A stretch of DNA of 64,000 nt from Euborellia annulipes (GCA_023213315.1 JAKCPI010009332.1:20952-84951), one strand, 5' to 3'. Positions 11,424 through 22,640 are shown, counted from the stretch's first letter. A program made the numbers and translations. The notes: generated by a model not told the origin, from the sequence alone.

Positions 11424-11691
11424 ACCTCGGGGCTTGGTGTAGAGGTTAGCGTGCTAACCTCGTATACCAAACGTCGCGGGTTCGGACCCCAGGCAGTCCG
11501 ATGATTTTATTTAAGCCATTTAGATACCAAATGGCTTAAATAAGAATTCCTGGACACCATATACTGTATGTATATTAATCAATAACGGATATCGTAAAAA
11601 GTCTTATATGGCCTGAGTTGCCGAAAAGACTGTGTGAATGTGTGTGTGAATGAGAAAAAAAGTGTGAGTGTTAAAAAAAAAAAAAAAAAAA
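11424..11691 (+). mobile_element. tRNA-derived SINE, full-length reference copy
   Basis: The most complete copy. The 5' tRNA-like head (GGGGCTTGGTGTAGAGG, box A-like; GGGTTCGGACCCC, box B-like) gives RNA polymerase III promoter architecture. Next comes a body that folds strongly (CCAGGCA pairs with TGCCTGG, and AGCCATTTGG with CCAAATGGCT), a GGCCTGAGTTGCCGAAAAG block, a TG-rich segment and an A-tail of about 18. TTACAT occurs on both sides and may be the target duplication. SINEs code for no protein and depend on a partner LINE; I cannot tell which one here. Confidence 0.9.
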
Positions 11692-11891
11692 TTACATCTT
11701 TACCTAGCTCCAGCCACTCCAGAATATCTTATTATAACATGCCCGGTATTAACGGTCTCAAGAACCTAAATACCTTGACATTTTAAAAGAAGCGTCAGAT
11801 CCCACTGTTAAAGCAATAGTTCACTTTATCAGAAGAAACTCTCTGTTAATATGAGCCAACCGCTGCACTTACAGAAAAGCACATAGCCCGG

Positions 11892-12153
11892 CAGGGGCGT
11901 ATATAGAAATTTTTTCGGGGGGGGGGGGCCCGAACTCAAAAAATTTTTCTGAGGAAAATTTTTTTTTTAAGAAACTATACTTTTTTACACGAAATTTTTT
12001 GAGGAACATTTTTTCTATTGCGGAACCAAAGTTGTCCATCCTGCGGAAAAATTTGTTGCGCTGATGTCTGTATATTCCTATATATGTATATGTGTTTGGG
12101 AAATTTCGGGGGGGGCCCGGGCCCCCCCGCCCCCCCCCTTAAATACGCCTCTG
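11892..12153 (+). mobile_element. hAT MITE (hAT-2), intact ends and TSD
   Basis: 262 bp with ends CAGGGGCGTATATA and AAATACGCCTCTG, flanked by perfect 8-bp copies of TAGCCCGG (11884-11891 and 12154-12161), the hAT duplication length. The interior has homopolymer G and C blocks near both ends and a TTTTTCTGCGGAAAA-type centre. It cannot code for a transposase. Confidence 0.9.
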
Positions 12154-12310
12154 TAGCCCGGATACCACATATGTTTCAACAAGTTCTCAATAAAGTCCCC
12201 AAAACAGTGTTAATAGCATGCATTTTACATTAATATTTTTCTATGTATTTATTTTGATTGTGGTGGCATTTGTAGTAATGTTTTTTTTTTCTATTTATGT
12301 ATTCTAATAT

Positions 12311-12434
12311 ATCGGCGGAAACTAAATATATGTCGACACAAAAAAATCTGATGTGACAAGCACAGAACACAACTTTCGATTATCAAAGATAAAAGAAAGT
12401 TGTCTGCTATGCGACCAGTCACACCAGATTTTTT
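12311..12434 (-). repeat. Family A 5' hairpin end
   Basis: GGAAACTAAATATATGTCG leads into the hairpin (AATCTGATGTGACAAGC ... GACCAGTCACACCAG). The rest of family A is missing. Confidence 0.8.
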
Positions 12435-13619
12435 TTTTGATTATCTCAACCAGGGTTTGTCAATGATAAAATTTATTTAATTCTTAAAAACAATATCGTT
12501 CCTTCGCACAAATAAATTCTATTGTATTTAAGCCCGGTTCGATCAAATCGTTCATTTGCTGCAAGAGTGTAAAAATTTAAAAAATTTCCATTTTAAAAAA
12601 CTTAAAATTTAATTTTTAATGAGAAAAAGTGGGATTTTTCCCCAAATATGTCATAACTCAAAGTTTCTATATTTTCAGAAGATTAAAAAAAATAATAATA
12701 AAATAAAAAAAATAAAGAAATAAAATAAAATTGTATCATACCGGTCTAACTCAAAAAATGTAATTTTGAGTTTTTGCACAAATTATCTTCTAATTGCATC
12801 TACTATCTTATTTGAGCCCGGGTAAGAGGGCCATCTTGTATTTGTGGAGCGGGGGACCGTGCAAGAGAGAATCATCTCTTTAAAAATCCTGAAATATTTC
12901 GGTGCAAAAAAGGATCATCTTGGAGTTTTTTCATATATTTTCATATTTGGGGGCAAATTAATTAAAAATATAACTCTGGGTCATACCCGAGACCCCGCCG
13001 CCAGGGCCTAGCGCGGTAGGGTTGCCGGAGGCAGCTAGTTTATTATAAAGGGCTTCTAGCCCCATTTTTGGAAAACAACCCCCCCCCCCCTTCTCTTTCT
13101 GACTCAAATTCCAACACCTGTTGATGTTTAACATTTTTTCGAAAGAAAATAGACGTCTGAATAAATATTATTTTAGGATTTAATCATTTTACATTTCTAA
13201 TTTTATAAAGATTTTCTAAGAAAGGAAGAGAGAGATATCAAGTTTGATTAAGAAAGAAATACTCGTAATAGAGACGAAAATCAACGAGATTTCCTAAATT
13301 TCATCTCTGAATATTGCACAATGAAATATCTAAATATGGAAATTAATAATTTTGCATATCAAATATTATTAGTTCTATATTTATCCATGCTATTGAATTA
13401 TATTTACGTCATCTGATTTAGAAAATAAAAATAAAAAAAATATTAAAGAAATACAAATTTATAAAATGACAAGGCAAATGGAAATATTAATGGAGTTTCT
13501 TCCATTAGTATTATAAATAAAATATTGACATTCAATCCTGAATATTTAATAAGTAACTATATTTCACTTATAAAGATTTCGGGAAGAAATTATAATTTAG
13601 AATACCTATCTTAAGCAAT
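12435..13619. other. No gene seen; mixed AT-rich and GC-rich debris
   Basis: No recognisable frame. A GC-richer scrap at 12970-13050 (CCGAGACCCCGCCGCCAG) resembles transposon debris, but I cannot place it. Confidence 0.35.
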
Positions 13620-13671
13620 ACTTTCTCTCTCTATATATTTCATATATAGGGTGAGAGAAAGTAAAAATAAG
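13620..13671 (+). repeat. Family A 3' hairpin, solo
   Basis: ACTTTCTCTCTCTATAT followed by GGGTGAGAGAAAGTAAAAA, the isolated 3' terminal hairpin. A hAT-like end (CAGGGCCGGATTTAG) begins at about 13703. Confidence 0.7.
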
Positions 13672-13933
13672 ATTCTCTTAAGTTTAATAAATTAGAAGGG
13701 TCAGGGCCGGATTTAGGAATTTGCCGCCTATAGGTAGGTACGCTACTTGTTGAAATACCGCCCGATAATGTGGATAATATTCTAATCTTGGTATACAATA
13801 GAATACAACAATGGAGGCAATTTTTCTAATATCCATTTGATTGTTTTATTAAATGCCACAACCTAACTGGAGATAGCTGGCGTCACTGTAGTTTTTATCT
13901 TCTCACAGATTTTTACTTATATTTTTTCTTCAT

Positions 13934-13990
13934 CTAAAGACCGAGACCAGTGGCCGAAACGTCAGCCTGGAACGGCACAATAAAAGAAAT
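13934..13990 (+). ncRNA. Hammerhead-like core, degenerate
   Basis: CTAAAGA (13934-13940), a short possible stem, then GAAACGTC from 13956 and CAATAAAAGAAATAA. This is the same arrangement as the better cores listed elsewhere, but the first box departs from CTGANGA. Confidence 0.3.
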
Positions 13991-14392
13991 AATTTTCGCT
14001 GCATATGTCTTGCAATTTTTTTTGACTCCGCCTTAGAAATACTTCCAGTCACAAAGACACACCTCAATATTTATCTTTTTTGTTTTTAATTAGAAGAAAG
14101 GGACGGAAACCTTCCCGGGAACAGCAGCCAGGTGAAATAAAAAAAAAAAGCTTTATATTTTGTTGCCGGCATTTCGTATCTCTGACAATTTTGCTTGCCC
14201 TGAAGAATGGCGCACAGCACACAACTTTCTCTTGCCCTTTGGTAAGAGAAAGTTGTGCACCGTGCTGCCACACCAGATTTTTTGTGCCGACATATATTTA
14301 GTTTTCGCTTATTAGAATTCAAGATATAAAATTTATGTACATGGGAAAATATTTATATTTTGTCACCATGGCAACCATTTCTCCTATCTTTT

Positions 14393-14653
14393 TTTTTTTT
14401 TTAAACACTCACACTTTTTCTCATTCCACTCACACTCACACACACATTCATACAGTCTTTCGGCAACTGAGGCCATATAAGACTTTTTACGATATCCGTT
14501 ATTGATAAATATACATATATGGGGTCCAGGCATTCTTATTTAAGCCATTTGGTATCCAATTGGCTTAAATAAAATCATCGGACTGCCTGGGGTCCGAACC
14601 CGCGACGTTTGGTATATGAGGTTAGCACGCCCTCTACGCCATGCCCCGAGGGC
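14393..14653 (-). mobile_element. tRNA-derived SINE with TSD, in family A
   Basis: Complete minus-strand copy: T-run, body and tRNA-like head ending GCCCCGAGGG. CTCCTATCTTTT at 14381-14392 and 14654-14665 forms a 12-bp duplication. The target matches the uninterrupted family A sequence found in other copies. Confidence 0.92.
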
Positions 14654-14688
14654 CTCCTATCTTTTCTATGAAGAGCAAGAGTAAAGTG

Positions 14689-14870
14689 CCAGATGGCTTA
14701 AATAGAAATGCCTGAACCCACAATATATAACAGTTATATTAATTACAAAGGTTATCGTCTAAAGTCTTAAATGGCCTGAGTTGCCGAAAAGACTGTGTGA
14801 ATGTGTGTGTGAGTGTCAGTGTGAATGAGAAAAAAGTGTGAATGTTTTTTATCAAAAAAAAAAAAAAAAA
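14689..14870 (+). mobile_element. 5'-truncated SINE with TSD
   Basis: Starts in the body (CCAGATGGCTTAAATAG) and ends in an A-run. AAGAGTAAAGTG occurs at 14677-14688 and 14869-14880, a 12-bp duplication. 5' truncation plus A-tail plus TSD is the signature of target-primed reverse transcription. Confidence 0.9.
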
Positions 14871-15288
14871 GAGTAAAGTGGTGTTCAGAAGATTTCAACG
14901 GCAAAATGAGAATATACATTTTAAAGAGCATTTAAAAAATAGTTGATTTATGAATTTTAAAAAAATTTCGTTTGAGCGAATTTTGAGAAAATCGAAAAAA
15001 ACTGAAAAAGTACATTAGTAAAGTACTAGTACTTTTTGGCCGATGTTGTTTAAAATCTTATTAACACGAGTTCGGAAGGTGCCTAACTTAAATATAAAAT
15101 TTCAACCTCCTAGCTCATTTTCTTCATGGTCAAAAATGACCACACACAAAGACACACAGACCAATTTGCGGGACCCACTTTTTTGGACTCAGGGGATCTC
15201 AGAACATGTATATCCATCAAAATTTTTGACATGATCGCAATATTTTCTCTCATATATATATCTCATATATAGGGTAAGAGAAAGTAAA

Positions 15289-16070
15289 AAGTATGCTTTT
15301 CTGATACAATGATGAGGATGATGCTGGGGCCGAAACGTTAGTCTTGACAAACTTTAAATTCTTGCCGCCAATTTTCTTTTGTTTTTGTTTTTTTTTCACT
15401 TTTAAATTGCCACTCAGCCATTCACCCCCCCCCCCCCCCTACCGCTTTAGAGTAATTTTGCTAGAGGGGAGGCTAATTTTAGTCCAATAACAAGAAATTT
15501 ACCTACATTTAGCTGGTGGTAACCCTTAATTAACATGATAGATCACTTCCATTTCATTTGAATTTGTACAAATATAGATTTGTAATGAAATAAATTTATT
15601 CACATTACTTGTTAATTAAAATTCGTGCTGGCGTTCTTGCTCAATTAAGATTTGCCCGCTAGTAAAGATTAAGTTGGATAAAAGGGCCCGAGTGGATTAC
15701 AGTTATAGAATAACGGAGGTTCGTGAGTCTGACCCTTTCTTTATCTGCCCGGAATATCGAAGCCAGAAATTTTTGCGTTTTTGTTAATAAATCTTAATCC
15801 AATACGGCCAAAATATTCTGGCTTATGATAAATTCGTGTACAAAAATACATATCTATTTTCTATTCTCTATTTTCAGTCTCTTTTGCTAAGGGAAAATTG
15901 AAAATTATCATATCAAAAATAACGAACCCCTTTCTGTTGATTAATTTTCTTTTGACCTCTCGGATGCCATTTTAAGGATTTTCTGAATATATATTTATTG
16001 TTTAAATTATTTGTATCAATGGCAACTGGGGGACGTTCAATACGCTGGTTTTTGGGGAAAGGAAGGGGGG
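15289..16070. other. No gene seen; a weak hammerhead-like end at 15305-15350
   Basis: GATGATGCTGGGGCCGAAAC followed by GTTAGTC resembles the Penelope-type terminal motif but lacks a clean CTGANGA. The rest is AT-rich with a C-run at 15427-15440. Confidence 0.3.
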
Positions 16071-16074
16071 GGTC

Positions 16075-16361
16075 AGCCAAATTGGAATGCTCGAGGTTTA
16101 ATAAAACTCCCAGAATAAGAAGTTTTGACCCGAATTTATTTGGCCAACTTCACTTATTGGAAATTATACATACAATGCAGCAAAGTGCACATGGGAACCA
16201 GGTCGCTTAATGAAATTTATTATTGACAAATTCTCTTTCAATCAAATGTGTTTTGCAATATATGTATAATGTCCAATAAGTGAAGATGGCCAAATAAATT
16301 CAGGTCGAAACGTCTTATTCTGGGAGTTTTATTAAACCTCGAGCATTCCAATTTGACTGAT
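16075..16361. mobile_element. Inverted-repeat element with GAAACGTC motif (Penelope-like)
   Basis: Arms 16075-16178 and 16255-16361 are reverse complements: CAAATTGGAATGCTCGAGG pairs with CCTCGAGCATTCCAATTTG. The right arm carries GGTCGAAACGTCTTATTC, the same terminal motif as the hammerhead-like units. I see no clear TSD. Confidence 0.6.
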
Positions 16362-16489
16362 ATCTCCATCCCTCTATTATAATCATATCACAGCCACAAT
16401 TTCAAGCAATTATGTTTATTATTTTTAATAAATCTTTTAAACTTATAACCAAGTGTTTGTAAAATTTAAATTTTCATATATAGGGTATA

Positions 16490-16980
16490 GGGCAGGTCAA
16501 TAAGTCCGTGACTTTTTGAATGAAACATAGGTTTTTGGATAAAAAATTATTTTATTTTTCAACGTAGTCTCCTTTACTCCTTGAGCTCTATACACTTTGT
16601 CCAACGTTTCTCCAATTTTTTTTATCCCTTCCAAAAAATAAGATTTGTCGAGGACATCAAAATAGGTATTTGTTTGTGTGATGATTTCATCGTTGGAGTC
16701 AAATCTCTTTACGTCGAGCCATTTTTTCATTTTTGGAAACAAGAAATTGTCACTCGAGGCTAAATCTGGAGAATAGGGCGGATGAGGGTACAAATTCGTA
16801 TCCCAATTCATGGATTTTTGCCATGGAAACTGCACATGTGTGCACCCTTGCATTGTCTTCCCAAATCACCAGATAGTCTGCTATAAATGGATGTCAAACA
16901 AAAACTAAAAGACCCAGCTGGTTCAAATTTCGACAGGAGTCAGCTGATAGTTGCCTGCTGATAGGAGCAGTGTTGCCATT
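16490..16980 (-). pseudogene. Mariner transposase C-terminal relic
   Basis: The minus-strand protein contains PPYSPDLASSDNFLFPKMK, the third catalytic aspartate region of mariner DDE/D transposases, followed by KRFDSNDEI...YFLEGIKK. Upstream, in another frame, lies WEDNARVHTC, the second-aspartate block, so a frameshift near 16790-16800 separates them. The left end GGGCAGGTCAATAAGTCCGT follows a TA and looks like a mariner terminal repeat. Further upstream the frame stops and the N-terminal and first catalytic parts are deleted, although 16880-16980 may be 5' untranslated sequence of the same element. No matching right terminal repeat was found. Confidence 0.8.
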
Positions 16981-17027
16981 TCAGTTAAGAGGCAAGGGCC
17001 GGGTCCCCTCAAAGACTAAACCTTTAT

Positions 17028-17150
17028 TAAAAAAATCTGGTGTGACTGTCGCACAGCACACACTTTCTCTTACGTTCGATAATCGAATGTTGTGTTCTGT
17101 GCTTGTAAAACCAGATTTTTCGTGTATATACCTGTATATATGCATTAATA
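17028..17150 (+). repeat. Family A 5' hairpin end
   Basis: AAAAAAATCTGGTGTGACTG to GTAAAACCAGATTTTTCGTG, abutting hAT-2-like G/C homopolymer debris at 17160-17250. Confidence 0.75.
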
Positions 17151-18895
17151 AGTTTATATAGATTTGAAAAATTTCGGGGGGGGGGGGGGCTCCTCGGCCC
17201 CCCTTATATTCGCCCGGGCGAAAAAAAGTTTGCCGGGGTAGGGGAGGGGGAGGCATCTAAAATACGTTACTCCCCTGTTTAGAACCGCAGGAATTAATTT
17301 CCCAGGGCATTGATTTAATCAACCTGAGATCCGTTCCACCCCTTGACTTTTAACGTTATCACTATTAACTCTCGGCCTTGAGATAAGTAAAGATCAAATA
17401 TTATAGTTTTAAAATCAAAAAGAATTCAAGCAATAAATATAAAATGAATCAATTAAAAATTTAATAACATCATGCTCATAAAAAAAAAAAAAAAACTAGG
17501 CCATTCTATAACGCTAACATATGAGGCATAAAAGATACATGAACTACACACCGTGGAATTAAAACTTAATTGACAAAGAACAAAAACACTGGATATCTCT
17601 ATTATAAGGAGTTAGAATAAAAAAAAAAAAAAAAATTAAAGAGGATGGCGAGAAAGGTGAATTTAACACACGCATACACACACAGTTGAAAAAAAAGATG
17701 GCGGCATGCGGGACGACATGTTTTTCATGCTTGCCCTGGCATTCGCATCCTCCTCCTGCTCTTCTTGCATGCATGCATGGCTTAGCGATGGCTGACAACC
17801 AAGAATGGTTGGCAATGAACAAAGTTGAAAACACAAACGGCCCAGTAATAAAAATATTTTGCTTGTTTTTAGCGGTTGTATCATGTTCGTAGTTATTTCG
17901 CACGAACAAAAAAAGAAGAAAAAAAAATTATCTAAATGAAAATAAATCCGGTGAATTAATAGAAGTTATATAAAACAAAAAAAAAATGATGCCAACCAAC
18001 TGTTTATATTCAATCAGTGAAATAGATTTTATTTCTAAATAACTAGATATTTATTTATTTATTTTTGTATTTTGGTTTACTGTTTTGTTTGGAAAATAAC
18101 TTCTTTGAGAGATTGTCAACATAAATTATTGAAAGTTGAAAAAGCCAGAAACTACGGTGGAATAGAGATATAGGGGAAGTGCGCCAATTATGGACCGGGT
18201 CTATAATATGGACCACCGGCGTTTCTTAAAGAACGAGGGCCGAGGGTCAATAATAAAAAATCAGAACCCTTGGGGGGGGGAGGGGCACCCCTCTGCCCCC
18301 CCCCCATAAATGACGCCACTACCTGCTGCACTTTTTCTTTATTTTCAAATAGATTGTTTTTTAATCTAAATTAATAGTTAGCCAATATAATAAGTGATCC
18401 CTTGATAGCCCATGAGGCGAAACATCAACCTCTGTGCAAATGACTCTCGTGCCAATGTATGTTTTTTTTTTTAAGTTTTTTCGACATTTATAGACTTTAA
18501 TGATACTTAGTGCCGGTTGCTTCACTTTTAATTAACTAGCAATACCTAGGTCAAGCTAGTTGACTAAGACGTTCGAGTCTTTAAACATCTAGTTAAGTTA
18601 ATCATATGATTAAAAGAGAGCTCAAGTCGGAGTTAGTTGGCAAAGGCGCAAGACTTTACTAAGGGGTGAAATTAGAAACACAAGCCTTGTTTATTTATTT
18701 GTAATTTGCTAACTTCACAAATTTTCCTTATACCTCAGATAGCTAATTACAATATATGTGAAAAAACTCTTTTTGTTAACTCGAAGATTAAGCGTGTTCT
18801 TGTTTACTATATCCATTTGCTATCTGTCATATAAGTTTCTTATTTGACCAGATGTGAAGCAACGAGACCTTAAATTATTTAAATACGAGATATTA
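17151..18895. other. No gene seen; includes a GC-balanced patch
   Basis: 17685-17890 is more balanced in composition and opens short frames on both strands, none with a recognisable domain. At 18170-18240 a GGGGAAGTGCGCCAATTATG stretch resembles the terminal repeat of a pogo-type element. GAGGCGAAACATCAACC near 18415 resembles the hammerhead-type end. Confidence 0.3.
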
Positions 18896-18962
18896 GGGGA
18901 TCCAGGCACATTTATTTAAATCATTTGGTATCTAAATGATTTAAATAAATAATCATCGGACT

Positions 18963-19228
18963 TTAAATTAAAATTAAATATACAAATTAAACACTAGGTT
19001 ATTTGTTTCAAAGGTTTTATTAATTAAAAAATTAACACTTGATACGTATTTCGATAATTCCTTGTTCTGACTTCTGATGATGACAAGGAATTGTCGAAAT
19101 ACGTATCAAGTGTTAATTTTTTAATTAATAAAACCTTTGAAACAAATAACCTAGTGTTTAATTTGTATATTTTTTAATTTACAAAATGTTTAAACGAGAA
19201 CCAACGGTCGAAAGTTTAAATCTTATTA
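18963..19228 (+). mobile_element. Hammerhead-bearing inverted-repeat element with 12-bp TSD
   Basis: 266 bp flanked by AATCATCGGACT on both sides (18951-18962, 19229-19240). Inside, arms 18978-19062 and 19082-19170 are reverse complements. The centre and right arm hold a textbook-like core: CTGATGA (19074-19080), stem II GACAA-GGAA-TTGTC (19082-19095), GAAA (19096-19099), then TACGTATC. Penelope-like elements are known to carry hammerhead motifs in their terminal repeats, so I read this as a short Penelope-derived unit. Self-cleavage is inferred. Confidence 0.75.
19074..19106 (+). ncRNA. Hammerhead ribozyme-like core
   Basis: CTGATGA, a 5-bp stem II with a GGAA tetraloop and GAAA are all intact. 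After GAAA comes self-complementary TACGTA then TC. That would suit a dimeric hammerhead in which stem III forms between two molecules and cleavage follows UC. Stem I was not established. Confidence 0.5.
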
Positions 19229-19907
19229 AATCATCGGACTGCCTGGATTCCGAAGAACCTCTGTATAGTTATAAAACAAAATATGAATGATTATTAATCT
19301 ACATGTTTATAATAAATTTACTTAAATTTTGAAATATAGTATCCAAAAAGATTAGTGAAGTGTATATATATATTGTATGAGGAGGGGAAGAGAGAGAAGA
19401 GAATAGAGAAGAGAGGCTAATAGATATTGGATGCACTCTCCTTAATGCTGAGGCCCACATGGCGCCTGTCACTCCGCTTTTCCGCAATTCTCCAGCTGTT
19501 TGCTTGTCTAATATATTCAATGCTTGATCACTTGATTGGCTGTGAAAAGCGCTTGTGTGTATAGTGGAAAATTTAGAACCTGTCTTTTCGAGTTGTCTCT
19601 ATATGAGGATTTAGAAAAATCATTTTCTAAAAAAAAAAAAGTTATAAACCTGAGTCTATTGATCTATGAAAGAAACGAGAAAGCAAATCAAATGATGAAA
19701 AAACAAGTAAAAGAATTGGAATATTGTAGAAGAAAATAAATATGAATTACAATATACCTACTAGCCGCACCGACCGCTTTCGGCAGGCTTTGTGTCTAGC
19801 CAGGAGAAGAGCTTCTCTATCCTCCAAAGGACCCGGCAAACTCTCACCTTTCTTTAATCAAATGTCGCAATTTTTCAGTCAACTAGTTTCAGGCACTTAC
19901 TAAGCAT

Positions 19908-20245
19908 CTAAAAAATAATTGATTTTTGAATTTTAATCAAAATCATTGGAGTGAATTTTAAGAAAATCGAAAAAACTGAAAAAGTACATCAGTAAAGTAC
20001 TAATACTCTGGCCGATTTTGTTGAAAAGCTTCGTGTCACGTTCCAGGGGAGTGCCTAAGTTAAATATAAAATTTCAACCTCCTAGCTCTTTTCGTTCTTG
20101 AGATATTTTGTTCACGGGCACACAGACAGACTGACCATGTCGCGAAAACCACTTTTTTGGATTCAGGGGACCTCAATATTTATCAAAATCTCGACATCGA
20201 ATTTTTGACATGAATCCAAACTTTTTCTTACCTATATCTAAGGGA
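19908..20245 (+). repeat. Family A 3' part
   Basis: Starts GCATCTAAAAAATAATTG and runs through AAAGTACTAATACT, GACAGACTGACCATGTCG, GGATTCAGGGGACCTC and GACATGAATCC; the final hairpin is degraded. Confidence 0.85.
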
Positions 20246-20334
20246 CATTTTTAAAATTTATTAATCTTGCATAATGAGGTGCTTTTATGCCTATAAATTT
20301 AAAATATTTTTTGTTCCAATTGCACCTCATATAC

Positions 20335-20420
20335 AGGGTGATCCATATCAAAGTTATGTTTTGTTAAATGGAACGCCCTATATATTATTGCATATTTGGA
20401 TTCTACGGCCAATTTTAGTA
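20335..20420. mobile_element. Possible mariner-type end
   Basis: ATACAGGGTGATCCATATC resembles the terminal repeat of mariner/Tc1 elements (TA-ACAGGGTG). No transposase sequence is attached, so this is only a possible end. Confidence 0.3.
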
Positions 20421-20522
20421 TGACTTTATGTCATGCAGTGTATTCTAAAACAAACCGTTTAGCCGCAAATCAGGTTTTTATGAAAAAAACTGCTCTCTGG
20501 AAAAAATTGAATATCCCGAGAA

Positions 20523-20568
20523 CTTTCTCTCTATATATATTTCATATATAGGGTAAGAGAAAGTAAAA
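20523..20568 (+). repeat. Family A 3' hairpin, solo
   Basis: ACTTTCTCTCTATATAT ... GGGTAAGAGAAAGTAAAAA, an isolated terminal hairpin. Confidence 0.75.
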
Positions 20569-21834
20569 ATTGGCTGTACACATTTTTGAGGTCAAAATAA
20601 AAATATCCAAAATATATAAAGGCGATCTAAAAATTAATTGATTAACCCTTAGAAAAAAAGTACATTCGTAAAGTAAGTACTCTTTCTAATGGATAAAAAT
20701 AATTTTTGTATAAATTAAATTTAAATTTTTTATTTGAATTTTTGTTTTAAGGTTCGTGTTTCGAGGTGCTGATTTTGAGGTTGCGGCCACAATTTCGAAG
20801 CTATCGACCTCAAACTTTTTTTAAATTAAAGCTATTTAAAATACCTACAAATTTTTTTTTTTTTTTTTAGATTAATCACATTAAATAAAAGATATTTTTA
20901 AAAAATTCGGTCTAAATCTTATAGATAGTTAAATTAGTAATCATTGTGTTAAAGAATAATTAATTTTTTGCCTTTAATTAATTAGCAGGAACCTTTCAAA
21001 TGAAATGGAATAAAACGCTTGTTTCCCTATGGGCAGAACTAACGCCATCTCTTGCCGCCTAGAGTAACCAGCTTCTGAATCGGCTATTAACGGTTTTTCG
21101 AGACGTGCACCTTAAATTATAAATATAAGAAAGCCCTATGTTTTGATAAATAATATCTAGTTAATATATAAAAGTCTTGTTCTAATAAAATATTAAATCT
21201 CTCTTTTGAATAACAATATTACCTATACATTTTACTTTTATTTCTTCGGTTAAACAATAATCCTATATTTTTTTACAAGATCTCATAAACTAATAGGCTT
21301 GGCTCTGATATTAAATGTCCAATTGAAAAATTATACGCTGGTAGTACTAAAAGTATTAAGGTTTATCAGAAAGCGCGTTTTTCTTGCTACATTTTCATAA
21401 TTTATATTCTCTATCTCCTAAGAGATTTCCCTATACCCAAACTAGAGTGGTGGTCTATATTTCATTTAATCTGTTCCTGCTTGGAATTAGTTTCACTTTA
21501 ATATATAAATCTCTTCGAAGCTAATTACAAAATAACCTCCTGCTGATAAGGAACTTTATTTTTTTGTTTCTCTCCCCTTTTTTTTCTAATTTAATAAAGA
21601 GTTTTAAAAAAAGACAACAAATTTTAATTTTAATTTATTTTCATCATTCAGAATAAGAGAGAGAGAGTATTTAAAATTGCGGAAGTATTTTTATTGGAGT
21701 TAATTTCTTTTTTTTTCTTCAGTCATTATAACCGTCAAGATTTCTTGAAAAATTAAAAGATAAATTATAAAATCAGAGTCGTTAAAAAAATGCAAATTTT
21801 TTCTCTCTATCTATTCTTCTATCTTCTTTTTCTT
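20569..21834. other. No gene seen; AT-rich
   Basis: No supported frame and no repeat recognised within the window. Confidence 0.4.
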
Positions 21835-22061
21835 CACTACTTTACTCTAGTACTTGATAGGAAAGATAGGCTAAATGGTTGCCATGGTAACAAAATATAA
21901 ATATTTTCACATATAAATTTTACATCTTGAAATTCGAATGTACCGTGCTATCGGAAACTAAATATATGTCGACACAAAAAATCTGGTGTGACAAGCACAG
22001 AACACAACTTTCTCTTGCCGGAGGTTGTGTGCTGTGCGACCAGTCACACCAGATTTTTTAC
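21835..22061 (-). repeat. Family A 5' half
   Basis: From TTTACTCTAGTACTTGATAG through GGTTGCCATGGTAAC to a shortened 5' hairpin ending GACCAGTCACACCAG. The hairpin loop side has lost about 20 bp. Confidence 0.85.
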
Positions 22062-22449
22062 TTTTTTCTTCTTTAAAAAATAAAATATAATTATGTTAAT
22101 TATATGTATTTTTATTATTATTAAATAATAAGTTTTCTTCTCGGGATGAGATGCAAATAAGCAAAAAGCTTCCACGAGCAAAAATATTAAATTGCATCTT
22201 TGTGATATTTGAAACCGTTTTTAAAAGCATTTAAAAAACATGCCGCCGCCATTTTATTTATAGAAATATATATTTTGGGAATATGGTTACAAATAATTGA
22301 ATTTTCTATCTTTATTTCTATTTTAATTTTTAAATTATACTAAAATTTTTAAGGGATAATCAAATTAGAGAGGGTTTGTATCTCATACCTTTTCTCAAGG
22401 CTCAACAAAACATAATACATCTGATACTTGCCCATATACTTCACTTTTT

Positions 22450-22640
22450 TCTACTGAAGAAAATACAAGAACTTATGTACATATTTTATATTTAATCTTG
22501 TACATGATAATATATAACAGCTTTATCTTCATCTCGTTGAGTTATTCGTTGAGAGTGCTTATATTCTCATAAGAACTGATGATGGCGTATTTAATTAAAG
22601 CCGAAACGTTTTATTGGAATTTTCATTCGATAAGTATACT
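22450..22640 (+). mobile_element. Penelope-like terminal sequence with hammerhead-like core
   Basis: Shares ACAAGAACTTATGTACATAT, ATTCTCATAAGAACTGATGA and TTTTCATTCGATA with copies at 58135-58300 (inverted) and 58930-59350. It holds CTGATGA at 22576-22582, a GGC/GCC closing stem and GAAACG from 22603. It is the uninterrupted version of the 59-kb copy, which has an insertion after AACGTTTT. Confidence 0.65.

Larger units (their letters stand above)
14205..15288 (+). repeat. Family A copy holding two SINEs in opposite orientation
   Basis: 5' hairpin from 14205 (a little shortened), interior to 14392, SINE (-), 14654-14688 interior, SINE (+), then interior through the AGTACTAGTACTTT palindrome and a decayed 3' hairpin ending GGTAAGAGAAAGTAAAAAG. 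Removing both SINEs restores a normal family A order, so family A is older than both insertions. Confidence 0.9.
18896..19255 (-). mobile_element. SINE body split by a hammerhead element
   Basis: GGATCCAGGCACATTTATTT through AATCATCGGACT (ends 18962) resumes at 19229 as AATCATCGGACTGCCTGG. The duplicated AATCATCGGACT marks the insertion of 18963-19228. The SINE itself is partial at both ends. Confidence 0.8.

Noticed and set aside
17559..17909. Overlapping frames of 116, 73 and 68 codons
   Set aside because: Three overlapping frames on both strands, with no domain and with simple-sequence ends.
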